Source: Reyranella sp. (GTDB taxonomy: Bacteria > Pseudomonadota > Alphaproteobacteria > Reyranellales > Reyranellaceae). From it: 64,000 nt of DNA. Below are positions 50,758-60,090 of this stretch, piece by piece. A model generated the notes under the pieces. The model was not told the DNA's origin, did no database searches, and worked only from the letters and a program-made list of their open reading frames with translations. The number at the start of each line of letters is the position of its first letter. Position 1 is the first letter of the stretch. The position numbers were made by a program, and so were the translations under genes. The stretch covers positions 42,190-106,189 of the forward strand of contig JAIEOV010000017.1 in the NCBI GenBank assembly GCA_019750135.1. Reading direction: 5' to 3'.

Positions 50758-52544
50758 CCCATTGCCTCCATGAGCACCTTGTCGAGACCGTAGTAGGCAG
50801 CGCGCGACAGGAAGTGCGGGCGCAGTCCGGAACTCTTGAAGGCGCCGGCCAGCTTGCCGTCGTGGGTCTCGCCCTTGAACTCGTAGGTGAACAGGTCCTG
50901 GGTGATGACGACCTCGCCTTCCATGCCCATCACCTCGGTGAGGTGCGTGATGCGGCGCACGCCGTCGCGCATGCGGCTGATCTGCACGATCATCTGCAGC
51001 GAACCCGCGATCTGGGTGCGGATCGCCTTGGGCGGCAGGCTGGCCACGCCCATGGTCACCATGTTCTCGAGGCGCGTCAGGGCTTCGCGCGGCCGGTTGG
51101 CGTGCAGCGTGCCCATCGAGCCGTCGTGGCCGGTGTTCATCGCCTGCAGGAGGTCGATCGCTTCCGGTCCGCGCACCTCGCCCAGGATGATGCGATCGGG
51201 CCGCATGCGCAGCGCGTTCTTCACGAGATCGCGCATATTGACCTCGCCGTTGCCCTCGAGATTGGCCGGCCGCGTCTCGAGCCGCACGACATGCGGCTGC
51301 TGCAGGCGCAGCTCCGCCGCATCCTCGATGGTGACCACGCGCTCGCCGTTGTCGATCATGCCGGAGAGCGCATTCAACAGCGTGGTCTTGCCCGAGCCGG
51401 TGCCGCCCGACACCACCAGGTTCAGCCGGCAGCGCGCGGCGATGCGCAGCACCGTCGCCATGGCGGCCGAGATGTTGCCCTGGTGGACCATCTGGTCGAA
51501 GCCGATCTGGCGCTTGCCGAACTTGCGGATCGACACTGTGGCGCCGTCGATGGCGAGCGGCGGGATGATGATGTTGACGCGGCTGCCGTCGAGCAGGCGA
51601 GCGTCGCAGATCGGGCTCGATTCATCGACGCGCCGGCCGATGCGGCTGACGATGCGGTTGCAGATGTTGAGGAGATGGGCGTTGTCCTCGAAGGTCACCG
51701 AGGTCAGGTCGAGCTTGCCGCCGCGCTCGATATAGACCTGCTTCGGCCCGTTGATCATGATGTCGGTGATGGCGTCGTCCTCGAGCAGCGGCTCGAGCGG
51801 GCCCAACCCCAGCATGTCGTTGACGATCTGGTAGACGAGGTCGTCCTGCTCCGGGCGGTTGAGCTGCAGGCGATGCTCGACCAGCAGCTCGGCGACCAGG
51901 CTCTCGAGCTGGCGCACCAACTCCTTGCGCGGCAGGCTGACGACGGCGGCGAGATCGATACGCGTCATGACGCCGGGCTGCACGGCGCGCCGCGCCTGAT
52001 CGACCTTGCTGCGCGAAAGGCGGCTGGCCGACCTGTCGGCCGCCTCGGTCTTTGCCGCGACCTCCATCGGCCGCGGTGCGGCAAGTCGAGCCATCTGGGC
52101 GGCGTGTTCCGACAGGTCGGGCGCCGTCACCGCCCGCGGCGCTTCGGCCGGCGCGGCAGCAGGCTCTGACGCTTCGGTTTCCGAAGCCGTCGGCAAGCTG
52201 AAGCTGGTCGCGGGCAGCACCGGACGCAGCACGTCGGCCACGTAGCCGCGCAATTCGAGCGGCGCCAGCAGGACGCCGCTGGTACGGAAATGGGCCTGCG
52301 CCAGCAATCCGGCCTGGCGGGTCACCTCGCCGGCCGCAGCGCCAGCCTTGACCAGGGCGCGCAGGCGCGGCTCGACAGCCTCGGTCAGCGACGCGGCCGC
52401 CGATGCCAACCGCGCCGTGCGGTCGGCCGGTGCGGGCGTCGTCTCGCTGCGGGCCTCGCCCGGGGTGCGCCGGCCGATGCGGTCGAGTGGTCCTGACGCC
52501 GCGCTCGGCGCCTCCTCGGGTTGCTTGCTGAGCCTGCCGAACAT
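50754..52544 (-). CDS. cpaF: Tad pilus ATPase CpaF/TadA
   Basis: 596 residues. It powers pilus extension and retraction. A long (about 170 residues) Pro/Ala-rich N-terminus precedes the secretion ATPase core. Walker A SGGTGSGKTT lies near 379-388, the Asp box in TIEDAAELRL, Walker B in LGEVRGPE, and the His box in THDG-like NTGHDGSMGTLHANR. The N-terminal extension is longer than in many CpaF proteins. 6 nt after cpaE. Confidence 0.95.
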   Translation of the reverse strand: MFGRLSKQPEEAPSAASGPLDRIGRRTPGEARSETTPAPADRTARLASAAASLTEAVEPRLRALVKAGAAAGEVTRQAGLLAQAHFRTSGVLLAPLELRGYVADVLRPVLPATSFSLPTASETEASEPAAAPAEAPRAVTAPDLSEHAAQMARLAAPRPMEVAAKTEAADRSASRLSRSKVDQARRAVQPGVMTRIDLAAVVSLPRKELVRQLESLVAELLVEHRLQLNRPEQDDLVYQIVNDMLGLGPLEPLLEDDAITDIMINGPKQVYIERGGKLDLTSVTFEDNAHLLNICNRIVSRIGRRVDESSPICDARLLDGSRVNIIIPPLAIDGATVSIRKFGKRQIGFDQMVHQGNISAAMATVLRIAARCRLNLVVSGGTGSGKTTLLNALSGMIDNGERVVTIEDAAELRLQQPHVVRLETRPANLEGNGEVNMRDLVKNALRMRPDRIILGEVRGPEAIDLLQAMNTGHDGSMGTLHANRPREALTRLENMVTMGVASLPPKAIRTQIAGSLQMIVQISRMRDGVRRITHLTEVMGMEGEVVITQDLFTYEFKGETHDGKLAGAFKSSGLRPHFLSRAAYYGLDKVLMEAMG

Positions 52545-52550
52545 CGCCCG

Positions 52551-53843
52551 CTATTTCTTCTTCAGGCTCTGGCCGAAGCGGCCAAGCAGTCCCGATGCCT
52601 TGAAGGCGATGCCCGCGGCACCGCCCCCGCCGCCTCCGCCCAGCGGATCAAGGCCGGCGACCAGCGGCCGCAACGCCTTGACGATGCCGCTGTTGGGCGC
52701 GGCCTCCGACAACGGCTTGCCGAAGTTGATCGCCGCCAGGGTGGCGGCGGCGTCGGCCGGGATCTTGCAGTCGACCTTGCGCTTCAGCGTGCGTTCGACG
52801 TCCGCCACCTTGACGGCCGAGCGCCGGGCATCGACCGCGCCGCTGGTGGCGATGTGCAGCTTGGCGCCGGGCGCCACTTCGTGGACCATCTGCTGCAGGC
52901 GCATGGCGTCGCGCACGCCCGGCAGCGAAAGGTCGGTGATCAGCAGGATGTCGCTCGAGGCTTCGAGCACCTGGCGCTGGATCACGGGATCGCCGCGCGG
53001 CACGTCGGCGACGATCCAACGAAAGCGGCGATGGAAGGAGCGCAGGAAGTCGCTGGCCGCGTGCGGCCGTGCCTGGAAGCCGCCGGTCGGCGGCTCTTCC
53101 GCACCCATGGCATATAGATGCTCGCTCTTCTTCTGCGCGACCTGCTGGATGAACAGCGCGTCGATGCGGTCGGGCTGATCGAGCGCCTCGCGCAGCGCGT
53201 CGATCGCCTCGAGATCGAGCGCCAGCATGAGCGAGCCGTAGTGCAGGTCGAAGTCGATCAGCAGCACGTCTTCCCGGAGGCGCGAGCCGAGCATGGCAGC
53301 GACCGTGACCGCCGCCGTCGTCGTGCCGACGCCGCCGCGGGCGCCGATCACCGAGAGCGTGCGCGGCTTCGCGTCCTTTGCGCCGGCGTGCTGCATGACG
53401 GTGCCGCCGGTGCGCTCGCGCGCCTCCAGCGCGCGCTCGACGGCGCGGCCCATCACGCCTTCGGCAAATGGCATCGTCAGATAGTCGTTGAAGCCGACCG
53501 CCAGCAGGTCGCGGTAGAGCGCCACGTCGTTGATACGGCCGACGCCGATCACCAGAGCGGTGCCCGGCACCGTGGTCTTGAGGGCGGCGGCGTCGGCCAC
53601 CGGATCGCTGGTATTGCCGATATCGACGATCAGCAGATCGAGGTCGCGCGGCCATTCGCTGATGGCGAGTGCGGCCTCGATCGTGCCTTCGCGGACATTG
53701 GCCTTGCCCAGCGTCATGTTGAACAGGTCGGCCGACACGCGCGACAGCGCGACTGTGTCTGACACGAAGGCCATGGCGCTGAGGGCTGGCCGTTCGTCGC
53801 CGGCAACGGACGGCGGACGCTGCACGGTCGCGGAAGACGACAT
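52551..53843 (-). CDS. cpaE: Pilus localisation ATPase CpaE/TadZ
   Basis: 430 residues. A receiver-like domain (about 20-130, without clear phospho-Asp) precedes the ParA-type ATPase with deviant Walker A GARGGVGTTTAAV and IDFDLHYGSL. CpaE places the Tad machine at the cell pole. The C-terminus contains a Gly-rich run of about nine residues before KASGLLGRFG. 9 nt after cpaD. Confidence 0.92.
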   Translation of the reverse strand: MSSSATVQRPPSVAGDERPALSAMAFVSDTVALSRVSADLFNMTLGKANVREGTIEAALAISEWPRDLDLLIVDIGNTSDPVADAAALKTTVPGTALVIGVGRINDVALYRDLLAVGFNDYLTMPFAEGVMGRAVERALEARERTGGTVMQHAGAKDAKPRTLSVIGARGGVGTTTAAVTVAAMLGSRLREDVLLIDFDLHYGSLMLALDLEAIDALREALDQPDRIDALFIQQVAQKKSEHLYAMGAEEPPTGGFQARPHAASDFLRSFHRRFRWIVADVPRGDPVIQRQVLEASSDILLITDLSLPGVRDAMRLQQMVHEVAPGAKLHIATSGAVDARRSAVKVADVERTLKRKVDCKIPADAAATLAAINFGKPLSEAAPNSGIVKALRPLVAGLDPLGGGGGGGAAGIAFKASGLLGRFGQSLKKK

Positions 53844-53852
53844 GCCGAAGCC

Positions 53853-54557
53853 TCAGTTGCCGCCGGTCGACGAGCCGCTGCCTCCGCCGCCACCGCCGCC
53901 CGTGCTGGTGCCGGCGCCGGTGCCGATCTGTCCGCTCTGGCTCATGCCGGTGGTGTTCAGCGCCGGCACCTTGCCGTCGCGGTAGCGGGCGATCGCCGCG
54001 GCGGTCACGGTGCCGTCGGCCGGTCCGCCCGAACGGCCGACCACCGCATCGCGCGGGCGGTACACCATCTGGCCCATGTTGTAGGCGTCGGAGCAGCCGA
54101 AGCCCGGCATCGCCGCCTCGTTTGGATTGGCGGTCGTCGCCGGGTTGAAATTCGGGCAGTTGTTGACGCCCATCAGGTATTCCGAACGCACCACGACCAC
54201 GGTGTTGGGGCCTGTCGCCATCGCCGGCTCGACCGACGTCGACACCCAGCGGGCGCCGGCGTTGGACAGGACCTGGCCGACGCGCTGGGCGCGCGCCTGC
54301 TGCATCGGCCCGCCTGTGCCGTCCGACACGACGACGAACTCGTCGCGTTGCGCCCGCCGACCGGTCTCGACCATGGTCCTGAGGCCGTTGACCTGGGCGC
54401 CGTCTGGCGACCCGGCGCTTGGCGCGAAGTTGACGGCGACCATGGTGTCGCCGCGAATTGGATCGTAGCGCGTGTCGACCGTGGCCTGCTGGGCCACCGG
54501 GTTCTGCGCACAGGCGCCGAGGCAGGCCGCGGCGAGGAGCGTGAGGGCGGATCGCAT
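53853..54557 (-). CDS. cpaD: Pilus assembly lipoprotein CpaD
   Basis: 234 residues. Lipobox CLGAC (Cys 17) and the CpaD domain with VVVRSEYLMGVNNCPNFNPA and SNAGARWVS-like core. It stabilises the secretin. The last 20 residues are Gly/Ser/Thr-rich. 9 nt after cpaC. Confidence 0.9.
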   Translation of the reverse strand: MRSALTLLAAACLGACAQNPVAQQATVDTRYDPIRGDTMVAVNFAPSAGSPDGAQVNGLRTMVETGRRAQRDEFVVVSDGTGGPMQQARAQRVGQVLSNAGARWVSTSVEPAMATGPNTVVVVRSEYLMGVNNCPNFNPATTANPNEAAMPGFGCSDAYNMGQMVYRPRDAVVGRSGGPADGTVTAAAIARYRDGKVPALNTTGMSQSGQIGTGAGTSTGGGGGGGSGSSTGGN

Positions 54558-54566
54558 GGCTGCCTC

Positions 54567-56534
54567 CTAGTCGAGCTTGAAGCCGGCGGTCGGCGCGACC
54601 GGGCCGGTCTCGCGGCCGACGGCGAGGCGACGCGGCGGCGTCGGATGGTTGTAGCGCTGCATCAGCAGGCGATCGACATCTGTCGGCGGCACGCGGCCGG
54701 TCAGCGGCGTCTGCAGCTTGTTGTTGGTCGGCTCGACGAAGTACGGCGTGATGATGATCACGAGCTCGGTCTCCGAGCGCTGGTAGGCGTCCGACTTGAA
54801 CAGCGTGCCGAGCACGGGAACGTCGCCCAGCCAGGGGAACTTGTTGATGTCCTGCTGCGAGGTCGACTGCAGGAGGCCAGCGATGGCGAAGCTCTGGCCG
54901 CTGCCGAGCTCGATGGTGGTCGCCGCCTTGCGCGTGCGGATGCCCGGGATCGTCACGGTGCCGGTGCCGAGCGGCACGCTGATCGAGCCGACGGCCGAGA
55001 GCTCGCTGACCTCGGGCGCAACGCGCAGGTTGATGCGTTCGCCGATGATGGTCGGGGTGAAGGCGAGGCTGACGCCGACCTGCTTGTACTGGATGGTGAC
55101 AGTGCCGGCGTTGGCGCCGCTCTGGGGCACCAGCAGGGGCACCTCGCCGCCGGCCAGGAAGCTCGCCGTCTCGCCGGACATTGCGATCAGATTCGGCTCC
55201 GCCAGGACCGTCGCCTGGTTCTGGGTCGCCAGGAAGTCGACGATGCCGTTCAGGCTGCCGTCGCGGGTCGCGACCTGCAGGGCGCCGGTCGAGACCGTGC
55301 CGCCGATCTGCGACGTGGTGCGGACGGCGAAGCCGGCGAGCAGGTTGCCGGTGCCGAACAGGGCGATGTTGTTGATGTTCTGCCAGTTGATGCCGACGCG
55401 CTTCAGGGCGTCTCGCTTGACCTCGGCGACCTTGACGCGCAACTGCACCTGGGTCGGGGCATCGACGCGGATGTTGCTGATCACCTTGTTGGGGTTGCCG
55501 TTGACCTGCTGCACCGCGAGCCGGCGCGCATCCTCGGCGACGACGCCCGAGCGCACCGTGCCGGTCAGCACGATCGTCTCGCCCTGGTTGTCGAAGATGA
55601 CGCCGTTGTTGGGATGGATCTGGTCGAGCGCGCCCTTGATGCGGCTGAGCGGCGAGGTCACGCGCACGATGGTGTTGAGCAGCACGCGGTCCTGCCCGTC
55701 GACGGCATAAAGCACGGTATCGCCGGGCTTCTTGGCGAACACGTAAACCATGTTGGGCGAACGGACCTGCACGTCGGCGATGTCGGGCGCCGCCACGAAC
55801 ACCGTGGAGGCCGGGCCCGGCAGCTTGAGCGCCGTGCCCTTGTTGACCTCGAGCGTCAGCGTCGGCGGCTCGGTCGGCACGATCTGGCTCTGGGCGAACG
55901 GGCGACCCGGCGCACCGCCCGTCACGGCGGGCGGGCTGGGTGTTCCTGCGACCGGCGGCTGGATCGGCACCGGCGCGGGCACGGGCTGCGGCGACGGTGT
56001 CGGCGCCTGGGCGAATTGTGGCGGCGGCGACCGTTCGACGATCGACGGCGGCGCGGCAGCAGGCGACTGCTGCGTCGCGACGGCATCGGCCTGGCCGAGA
56101 TCAACGGTGGGTGTCAGTGCGGCCTTGGCGATCGGCGCCCGCGGCGGGATGGCGGCGACGGTCGGCGGCAAGGAATCGACCGGCGCTGCTGCCGGCAGGA
56201 TGGCAGCGGGCTTGGCCTCGATCGCCATTGGCATCGGCATCGCGGCGGGAACTGCCGCAGCCGGGGCACTCATCGACTGCACGATGGCCTGAGCACGCTC
56301 CGCTTCGCGGCGATTGAGGTCGTCGGAGACATTGTCGGTCGCCGTCTTGCGCGACGCCTTCTTGGCCGGCGGCGGCGCCTTGGGCTTGGTTTGGATCCGA
56401 TCGGGATCCTGCATCTGGACCTGAGCCAGCAGCAGCGACGGCTGGAACGCGAACAACAGCGAGGCCATCAACGCCACCGACCGACCGACGCGGCGCCAAG
56501 GGGAAGGCAGGGTCGGCGCGAATGAGGGGGTCAT
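54567..56534 (-). CDS. cpaC: Outer-membrane secretin CpaC/RcpA
   Basis: 655 residues, longer than typical CpaC (about 450-500). Signal peptide (about 1-35), a Pro/Ala-rich linker of about 150 residues with repeated APxPxPQPVPAP-type motifs, N-domain with TVFVAAPDIADVQVRSP, BON-like repeat and the secretin barrel with VLAEPNLIAMSG and VPLLVPQSG. The long linker may span the periplasm or bind other proteins. Overlaps cpaB by 4 nt. Confidence 0.93.
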   Translation of the reverse strand: MTPSFAPTLPSPWRRVGRSVALMASLLFAFQPSLLLAQVQMQDPDRIQTKPKAPPPAKKASRKTATDNVSDDLNRREAERAQAIVQSMSAPAAAVPAAMPMPMAIEAKPAAILPAAAPVDSLPPTVAAIPPRAPIAKAALTPTVDLGQADAVATQQSPAAAPPSIVERSPPPQFAQAPTPSPQPVPAPVPIQPPVAGTPSPPAVTGGAPGRPFAQSQIVPTEPPTLTLEVNKGTALKLPGPASTVFVAAPDIADVQVRSPNMVYVFAKKPGDTVLYAVDGQDRVLLNTIVRVTSPLSRIKGALDQIHPNNGVIFDNQGETIVLTGTVRSGVVAEDARRLAVQQVNGNPNKVISNIRVDAPTQVQLRVKVAEVKRDALKRVGINWQNINNIALFGTGNLLAGFAVRTTSQIGGTVSTGALQVATRDGSLNGIVDFLATQNQATVLAEPNLIAMSGETASFLAGGEVPLLVPQSGANAGTVTIQYKQVGVSLAFTPTIIGERINLRVAPEVSELSAVGSISVPLGTGTVTIPGIRTRKAATTIELGSGQSFAIAGLLQSTSQQDINKFPWLGDVPVLGTLFKSDAYQRSETELVIIITPYFVEPTNNKLQTPLTGRVPPTDVDRLLMQRYNHPTPPRRLAVGRETGPVAPTAGFKLD

Positions 56535-57535
56535 TGCAACAAACTCGGGTCGGTGCGGGTGAAGGTGGGGCCTTTGGGAGAGCTGGGAGCGTTGGGCGTG
56601 TTGGGCTTGTCGGCCTCGCCCGGCGGCAGGCCGTCGGGTGATGTGCTGCCATCCAGCTCGAGCTTGGTGCGGCCGGGGCCGCGCAGGACGAAGATCGCGG
56701 GCTTCGCAGCTGGCGGCGCCTTGGGCGGCGGCGGTTCTTTGATCAGCCGGCTGACTTGGCTGTCATGGGTATAGCTCTGGCCGAGCTCGGCCGTGGCATC
56801 GTCACTGCTGCCTTCGCTGTCGCGCTCCTCCTCGTCCTGGAGACTGCGCAACACCAGCGAAAGCTCGCCCATCTTTACCGCCAGGGTAACGATCTCGGTC
56901 TGCTTGGCGGTCAGCTCGAGCGTGGCCGTCTTGGCAACGTCGGGCTTGTCGCCCGGCGCGAAGTCGAGCTTCTGGTCCATGGCGATGACGCGGGCGTTGC
57001 GCAGGATCGTCTCGGTAGCGTGGTGCTCGGCGCCGGTGCTTTCCGCCTTCAGCGCATGGGTCAGCAGGACGTCGACGCGATCGCCGGCATAGATGAAGCC
57101 CGACACGGCGGAGGTCGCCGATGCCGGCACGCTGACGGCGCGCAGGCCGGGCCGCAGCACGGCAGCCAGGAAGCCGCGCGAACCCGGCATCACGATGTCG
57201 GTCTCGACCAGCGGCTGGCCGACGCGGAACGAGACGCGGGCGACGGCGCCGACGAAGTCGGAGAGCGGCCGCTTGCCCTCGATGATGTAGGTCTGCGGCA
57301 GCGCGCCTTGCGGCCAGGCCTGCCAGCGCAGGTCTTCGGGCTTGATGAGCTGCCCCGTGCGCAGCGCGTTGCGCGCCACCAGGACCTGCACCGCGGGTGC
57401 GGCCACCGGCTTGGGGGCGGCGATCTGGGCGGCGATCGCGGCGCGCTCGGCCTGCAGCCAGGCGCGTGCAAGGAAGGCCGTGGTCCCCGCAACGATCACG
57501 GCGAGCAGCAGGAAGACGATGCGTTTGCTGTTCAT
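56531..57535 (-). CDS. cpaB: Pilus assembly protein CpaB/RcpC
   Basis: 334 residues. One N-terminal helix (about 5-21) and SAF-type domain with VLVARNALRTGQLIKPEDLR and AVSVPASATSAVSGFIYAGD; the C-terminus is Pro/acidic-rich. ATG 57535 is preceded by GGGGAG with 4-nt spacing; a longer frame (57559) is unsupported. 20 nt after cpaA. Confidence 0.92.
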   Translation of the reverse strand: MNSKRIVFLLLAVIVAGTTAFLARAWLQAERAAIAAQIAAPKPVAAPAVQVLVARNALRTGQLIKPEDLRWQAWPQGALPQTYIIEGKRPLSDFVGAVARVSFRVGQPLVETDIVMPGSRGFLAAVLRPGLRAVSVPASATSAVSGFIYAGDRVDVLLTHALKAESTGAEHHATETILRNARVIAMDQKLDFAPGDKPDVAKTATLELTAKQTEIVTLAVKMGELSLVLRSLQDEEERDSEGSSDDATAELGQSYTHDSQVSRLIKEPPPPKAPPAAKPAIFVLRGPGRTKLELDGSTSPDGLPPGEADKPNTPNAPSSPKGPTFTRTDPSLLQ

Positions 57536-57555
57536 GACGCTCCCCGCTCTTTGCG

Positions 57556-58062
57556 TCACGTCAAGGCAAGGGCCAGGGCGACCGACAGGCCGCCCACGGC
57601 GATCGCCGGACCATAAGGAAGATTGCCGCGCAGCCGCGCCCGCATCGAGCCGTCGCCCGTCGGGGCGGGCGATCCGATCGGCGCACCGGCCAGGATCGCC
57701 AGGCCCAGGGCTCCGCCGACGATGGCCGTCACCACGATGAAGTCGAGGATCAGGGCCGGACCGGCAAACAGGCTAACGGCGGCCGCGAGCTTGACGTCGC
57801 CGCCGCCCATCATCCCGGCGGCAAAAGCGAGCGTGCAGAGGCCGAACATGCCGGCCGCGCAGACTGCCGCGAGCGCCAGGTCGAGCAGCGAGAAAGTGCC
57901 GTTCGCAAAGCCAGCCGCGGCCCAGACGGCGAAGATCCCGACGATCCCGAGCGAGATCCCGTCGGCGATCTGCATGGTGCGCCAGTCCTGCCAGGCCGCG
58001 ACCAGCAGGAGCAGCGCGAAGGCGATCAGGCAGCCGGTCGGAACAGAGGCAAACAGCGACAT
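57556..58062 (-). CDS. cpaA: Prepilin peptidase CpaA/TadV
   Basis: 168 residues with about five to six hydrophobic helices. The two catalytic aspartates are in AAWQDWRTMQI and GGGDVKLAAA (A24 family). It cleaves Flp and TadE prepilins. It starts after an AT-rich gap of 279 nt that holds the flp terminator, so it has its own promoter. Confidence 0.92.
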   Translation of the reverse strand: MSLFASVPTGCLIAFALLLLVAAWQDWRTMQIADGISLGIVGIFAVWAAAGFANGTFSLLDLALAAVCAAGMFGLCTLAFAAGMMGGGDVKLAAAVSLFAGPALILDFIVVTAIVGGALGLAILAGAPIGSPAPTGDGSMRARLRGNLPYGPAIAVGGLSVALALALT

Positions 58063-58341
58063 CCGATTCCCATCGTGCCGCTGCCCTTAGATTCGTCTGG
58101 AATCGGCCGCACACACGGCCTGCAAAATAGGCTGGAGTAACAAACTTCCAAAACGAATGAACAAACAAAGGACAGCAAATAAAATCGTTACGAAGGATAT
58201 TTTCAGTGTTACATCAAGTCAAGGCGGTAATACATTCATTCTAAAGGAAAAAATCCATATTTGATACATTTGATAGCGGCTCAAAACAAAAGGCGGCCCA
58301 TTTACAGGGCCGCCTTGGCAGTTCTCTCGCCGAGCAATCGA
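58063..58341. other. AT-rich gap between cpaA and flp
   Basis: Markedly AT-rich against the window average. It holds the flp terminator (58284-58316) and must hold the promoter of cpaA and the downstream cpa genes. I see no clear -35/-10 pair. Confidence 0.5.
58284..58316 (-). terminator. Intrinsic terminator of flp
   Basis: Minus-strand stem AAGGCGGCCC / GGGCCGCCTT (10 bp, 7-nt loop) followed by TTTGTTTTG. It lies 25 nt past the flp stop and lets flp be made in excess over the assembly genes. Confidence 0.88.
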
Positions 58342-58506
58342 TCAGTTGATTGCCGGTCCGACCGCTCCCAACACACTGGAAACCTTCGTACCGACCGAAC
58401 GCATTGACGCGATGGCAGCCACGGCGATCAACGAAGCGATAAGCGTGTACTCAACGACCGTGGCGCCTTGGGTGTTTTTCATGAGACGTCGGAAAAAGGA
58501 CAACAT
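58342..58506 (-). CDS. flp: Flp-type major pilin
   Basis: 54 residues: leader MLSFFRRLMKNTQG cut after Gly14, then ATVVEYTLIASLIAV with Glu at +5 and Tyr at +6, the Flp signature, followed by a short tail. It forms the adhesive type IVb pilus. GAGA is the only ribosome-site sequence upstream. Own promoter (58569-58597) and terminator, so expressed separately from cpaABCDEF. Too short for many gene callers. Confidence 0.95.
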   Translation of the reverse strand: MLSFFRRLMKNTQGATVVEYTLIASLIAVAAIASMRSVGTKVSSVLGAVGPAIN

Positions 58507-58568
58507 TGATTTCTCGGGGGTCGATTCAAAGGGGGATGCGACCCTCTGATGGGGCCGTTACGGGAAGA

Positions 58569-58597
58569 AACGTACCCAACACTGAATCCAACGTCAA
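58569..58597 (-). promoter_or_regulatory. Housekeeping-type promoter of flp
   Basis: Minus strand: TTGACG (58592-58597), 17-nt spacer, TACGTT (58569-58574). The predicted start leaves a leader of about 55 nt. Confidence 0.5.
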
Positions 58598-58635
58598 TAA
58601 AAACATTAAAGACGATGGATAATCATTTGAAAAAA

Positions 58636-59232
58636 TTACCTTTTAACTTCAACGACACGGGCGACAGCCGTCACGAAGCACAGCAGGGCGAAGACCCCAG
58701 CCAGCCAGGGAAACGCCATCGGAAAAAGGCAGAAGAGTACGAAGGCGGCGACGGTCTCCGTGCCCTCGACGATGCCGGCAGCGTGGAAGAACGCTTTGGT
58801 CCCGCGCGCGCCGTCGTCAGGCTCGCCACGTTGCGCGGCAAGGACAGCCCGGCCCAGGAACGATGATGCCGTGCAGACGAAGGACGCCAGCAGGAGCGCC
58901 GCCCACAGCGCGTTGTCGGGCCGGGCAAGCGCGAACCCGACCGGCACGGCGGCGTAGAAGCCCATGTCGCACATGATGTCGAGGTAGCCACCGAACCGCG
59001 TCGTCCCCTTGTGACGGGCGATGGCGCCGTCGAGGCCATCCATCAGCCGGTTGAGGACGATGACCGCCAGCGCCGCATGGTACTGCTGCCACGCCAGCAG
59101 CGGGACAGTGACGAGGCCGACGGCGAGGCCTGCGAGGCTGACGGTGTTGGCCGACACGTCCCGGCGCGAGAACCAGGCGCCGGCCCGATTGAGCGATGGA
59201 TCGATCCATCGCCGCAAAAGCGGATCGAGCAT
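58636..59232 (-). CDS. CDP-alcohol phosphatidyltransferase family protein
   Basis: 198 residues, about five to six hydrophobic helices. The CDP-binding motif is DGAIAR followed by G and two Asp residues, but the spacer after AR is seven residues where eight is usual. It transfers a phosphatidyl group to an alcohol such as glycerol phosphate or inositol. It lies 10 nt after pssA. Exact substrate is not visible. Confidence 0.82.
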   Translation of the reverse strand: MLDPLLRRWIDPSLNRAGAWFSRRDVSANTVSLAGLAVGLVTVPLLAWQQYHAALAVIVLNRLMDGLDGAIARHKGTTRFGGYLDIMCDMGFYAAVPVGFALARPDNALWAALLLASFVCTASSFLGRAVLAAQRGEPDDGARGTKAFFHAAGIVEGTETVAAFVLFCLFPMAFPWLAGVFALLCFVTAVARVVEVKR

Positions 59233-59242
59233 CGACGATCGA

Positions 59243-60076
59243 TCACTCGCTTGGCGGCGGCGCCCCCGAATCGACCGCGCGCAGGTTCACGACCTCCGCG
59301 CCGGCGCCCGCACGATCCTGACGCGCCTGCCGCTGGTAGGTCATCCAGCTGTAGGGAATGAGCGATACATAGGCCAGGCCCAGCAGCGACAATCCGATCC
59401 ACGGCGAGCTTGCGATCACACCCATCGCCAGCGCCGCGCCGAGCAGCGCCGGCAGCACGAGATGGCGCGGTACCCTGCCCTTCTTGAAGGAGAAGGTCGG
59501 CAGGCGGCTCACCATCAGGCCGCCGACCAGCACCAGCACCGTGCCGACGACCAGCGCGTGGCGCGGCCATGCCGCCTCGATCTCGAAGCTCACCATCAAC
59601 GGGATCAGCGCGAGCAGAGCACCGGCCGGCGCCGGCACGCCGGTAAAGTACGACCCCGTCCAGGCCGGCGGCGGCGTGTCGGCGACCAACGCTGTGTTGA
59701 AGCGCGCGAGTCGCAGGGCCGAGCACATCGGAAACATCAGGGTGACGATCCAGCCCAGCGAACCCACCCCGGTCAGCGAAGACATGTAGAGCACCAGCGC
59801 CGGCGCCACGCCGAAGCACAGGAAGTCCGACAGCGAATCGAGCTCGGCGCCGAACCGGCTGGTCACGCCCAGCCGCCGGGCGACGCGGCCATCCATCGCG
59901 TCGAGCACCGCGGCGACGAAGATCGCGATGACCGCGAGCCTCATCTGCCCCTGCAGCCCGAAGCGGATCGCCGTCAGGCCCGAGCACAGCGCCGCCAGCG
60001 TCAGCACGTTGGGGATCAGCCGGTTGATCGAAAAGCCCCGCAACCGGCCGCGGCGGGTGCGAAAGTCGCTGTCCAT
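59243..60076 (-). CDS. pssA: CDP-diacylglycerol-serine O-phosphatidyltransferase
   Basis: 277 residues. It makes phosphatidylserine at the inner membrane. Motif DGRVAR-x8-G-x3-D-x3-D is complete (about 57-79), within about eight hydrophobic segments. GGAGG lies 8-12 nt before the ATG. It is placed before psd in the same operon, giving phosphatidylethanolamine. Confidence 0.93.
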   Translation of the reverse strand: MDSDFRTRRGRLRGFSINRLIPNVLTLAALCSGLTAIRFGLQGQMRLAVIAIFVAAVLDAMDGRVARRLGVTSRFGAELDSLSDFLCFGVAPALVLYMSSLTGVGSLGWIVTLMFPMCSALRLARFNTALVADTPPPAWTGSYFTGVPAPAGALLALIPLMVSFEIEAAWPRHALVVGTVLVLVGGLMVSRLPTFSFKKGRVPRHLVLPALLGAALAMGVIASSPWIGLSLLGLAYVSLIPYSWMTYQRQARQDRAGAGAEVVNLRAVDSGAPPPSE

Positions 60077-60090
60077 CGATTGCCCTCCTT

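Noticed and set aside
54348..56525. 725-codon open frame on the plus strand opposite cpaC
   Set aside because: Antisense shadow: the translated product is Arg/Gly/Asp-rich without domain, and the opposite strand encodes a clear secretin.
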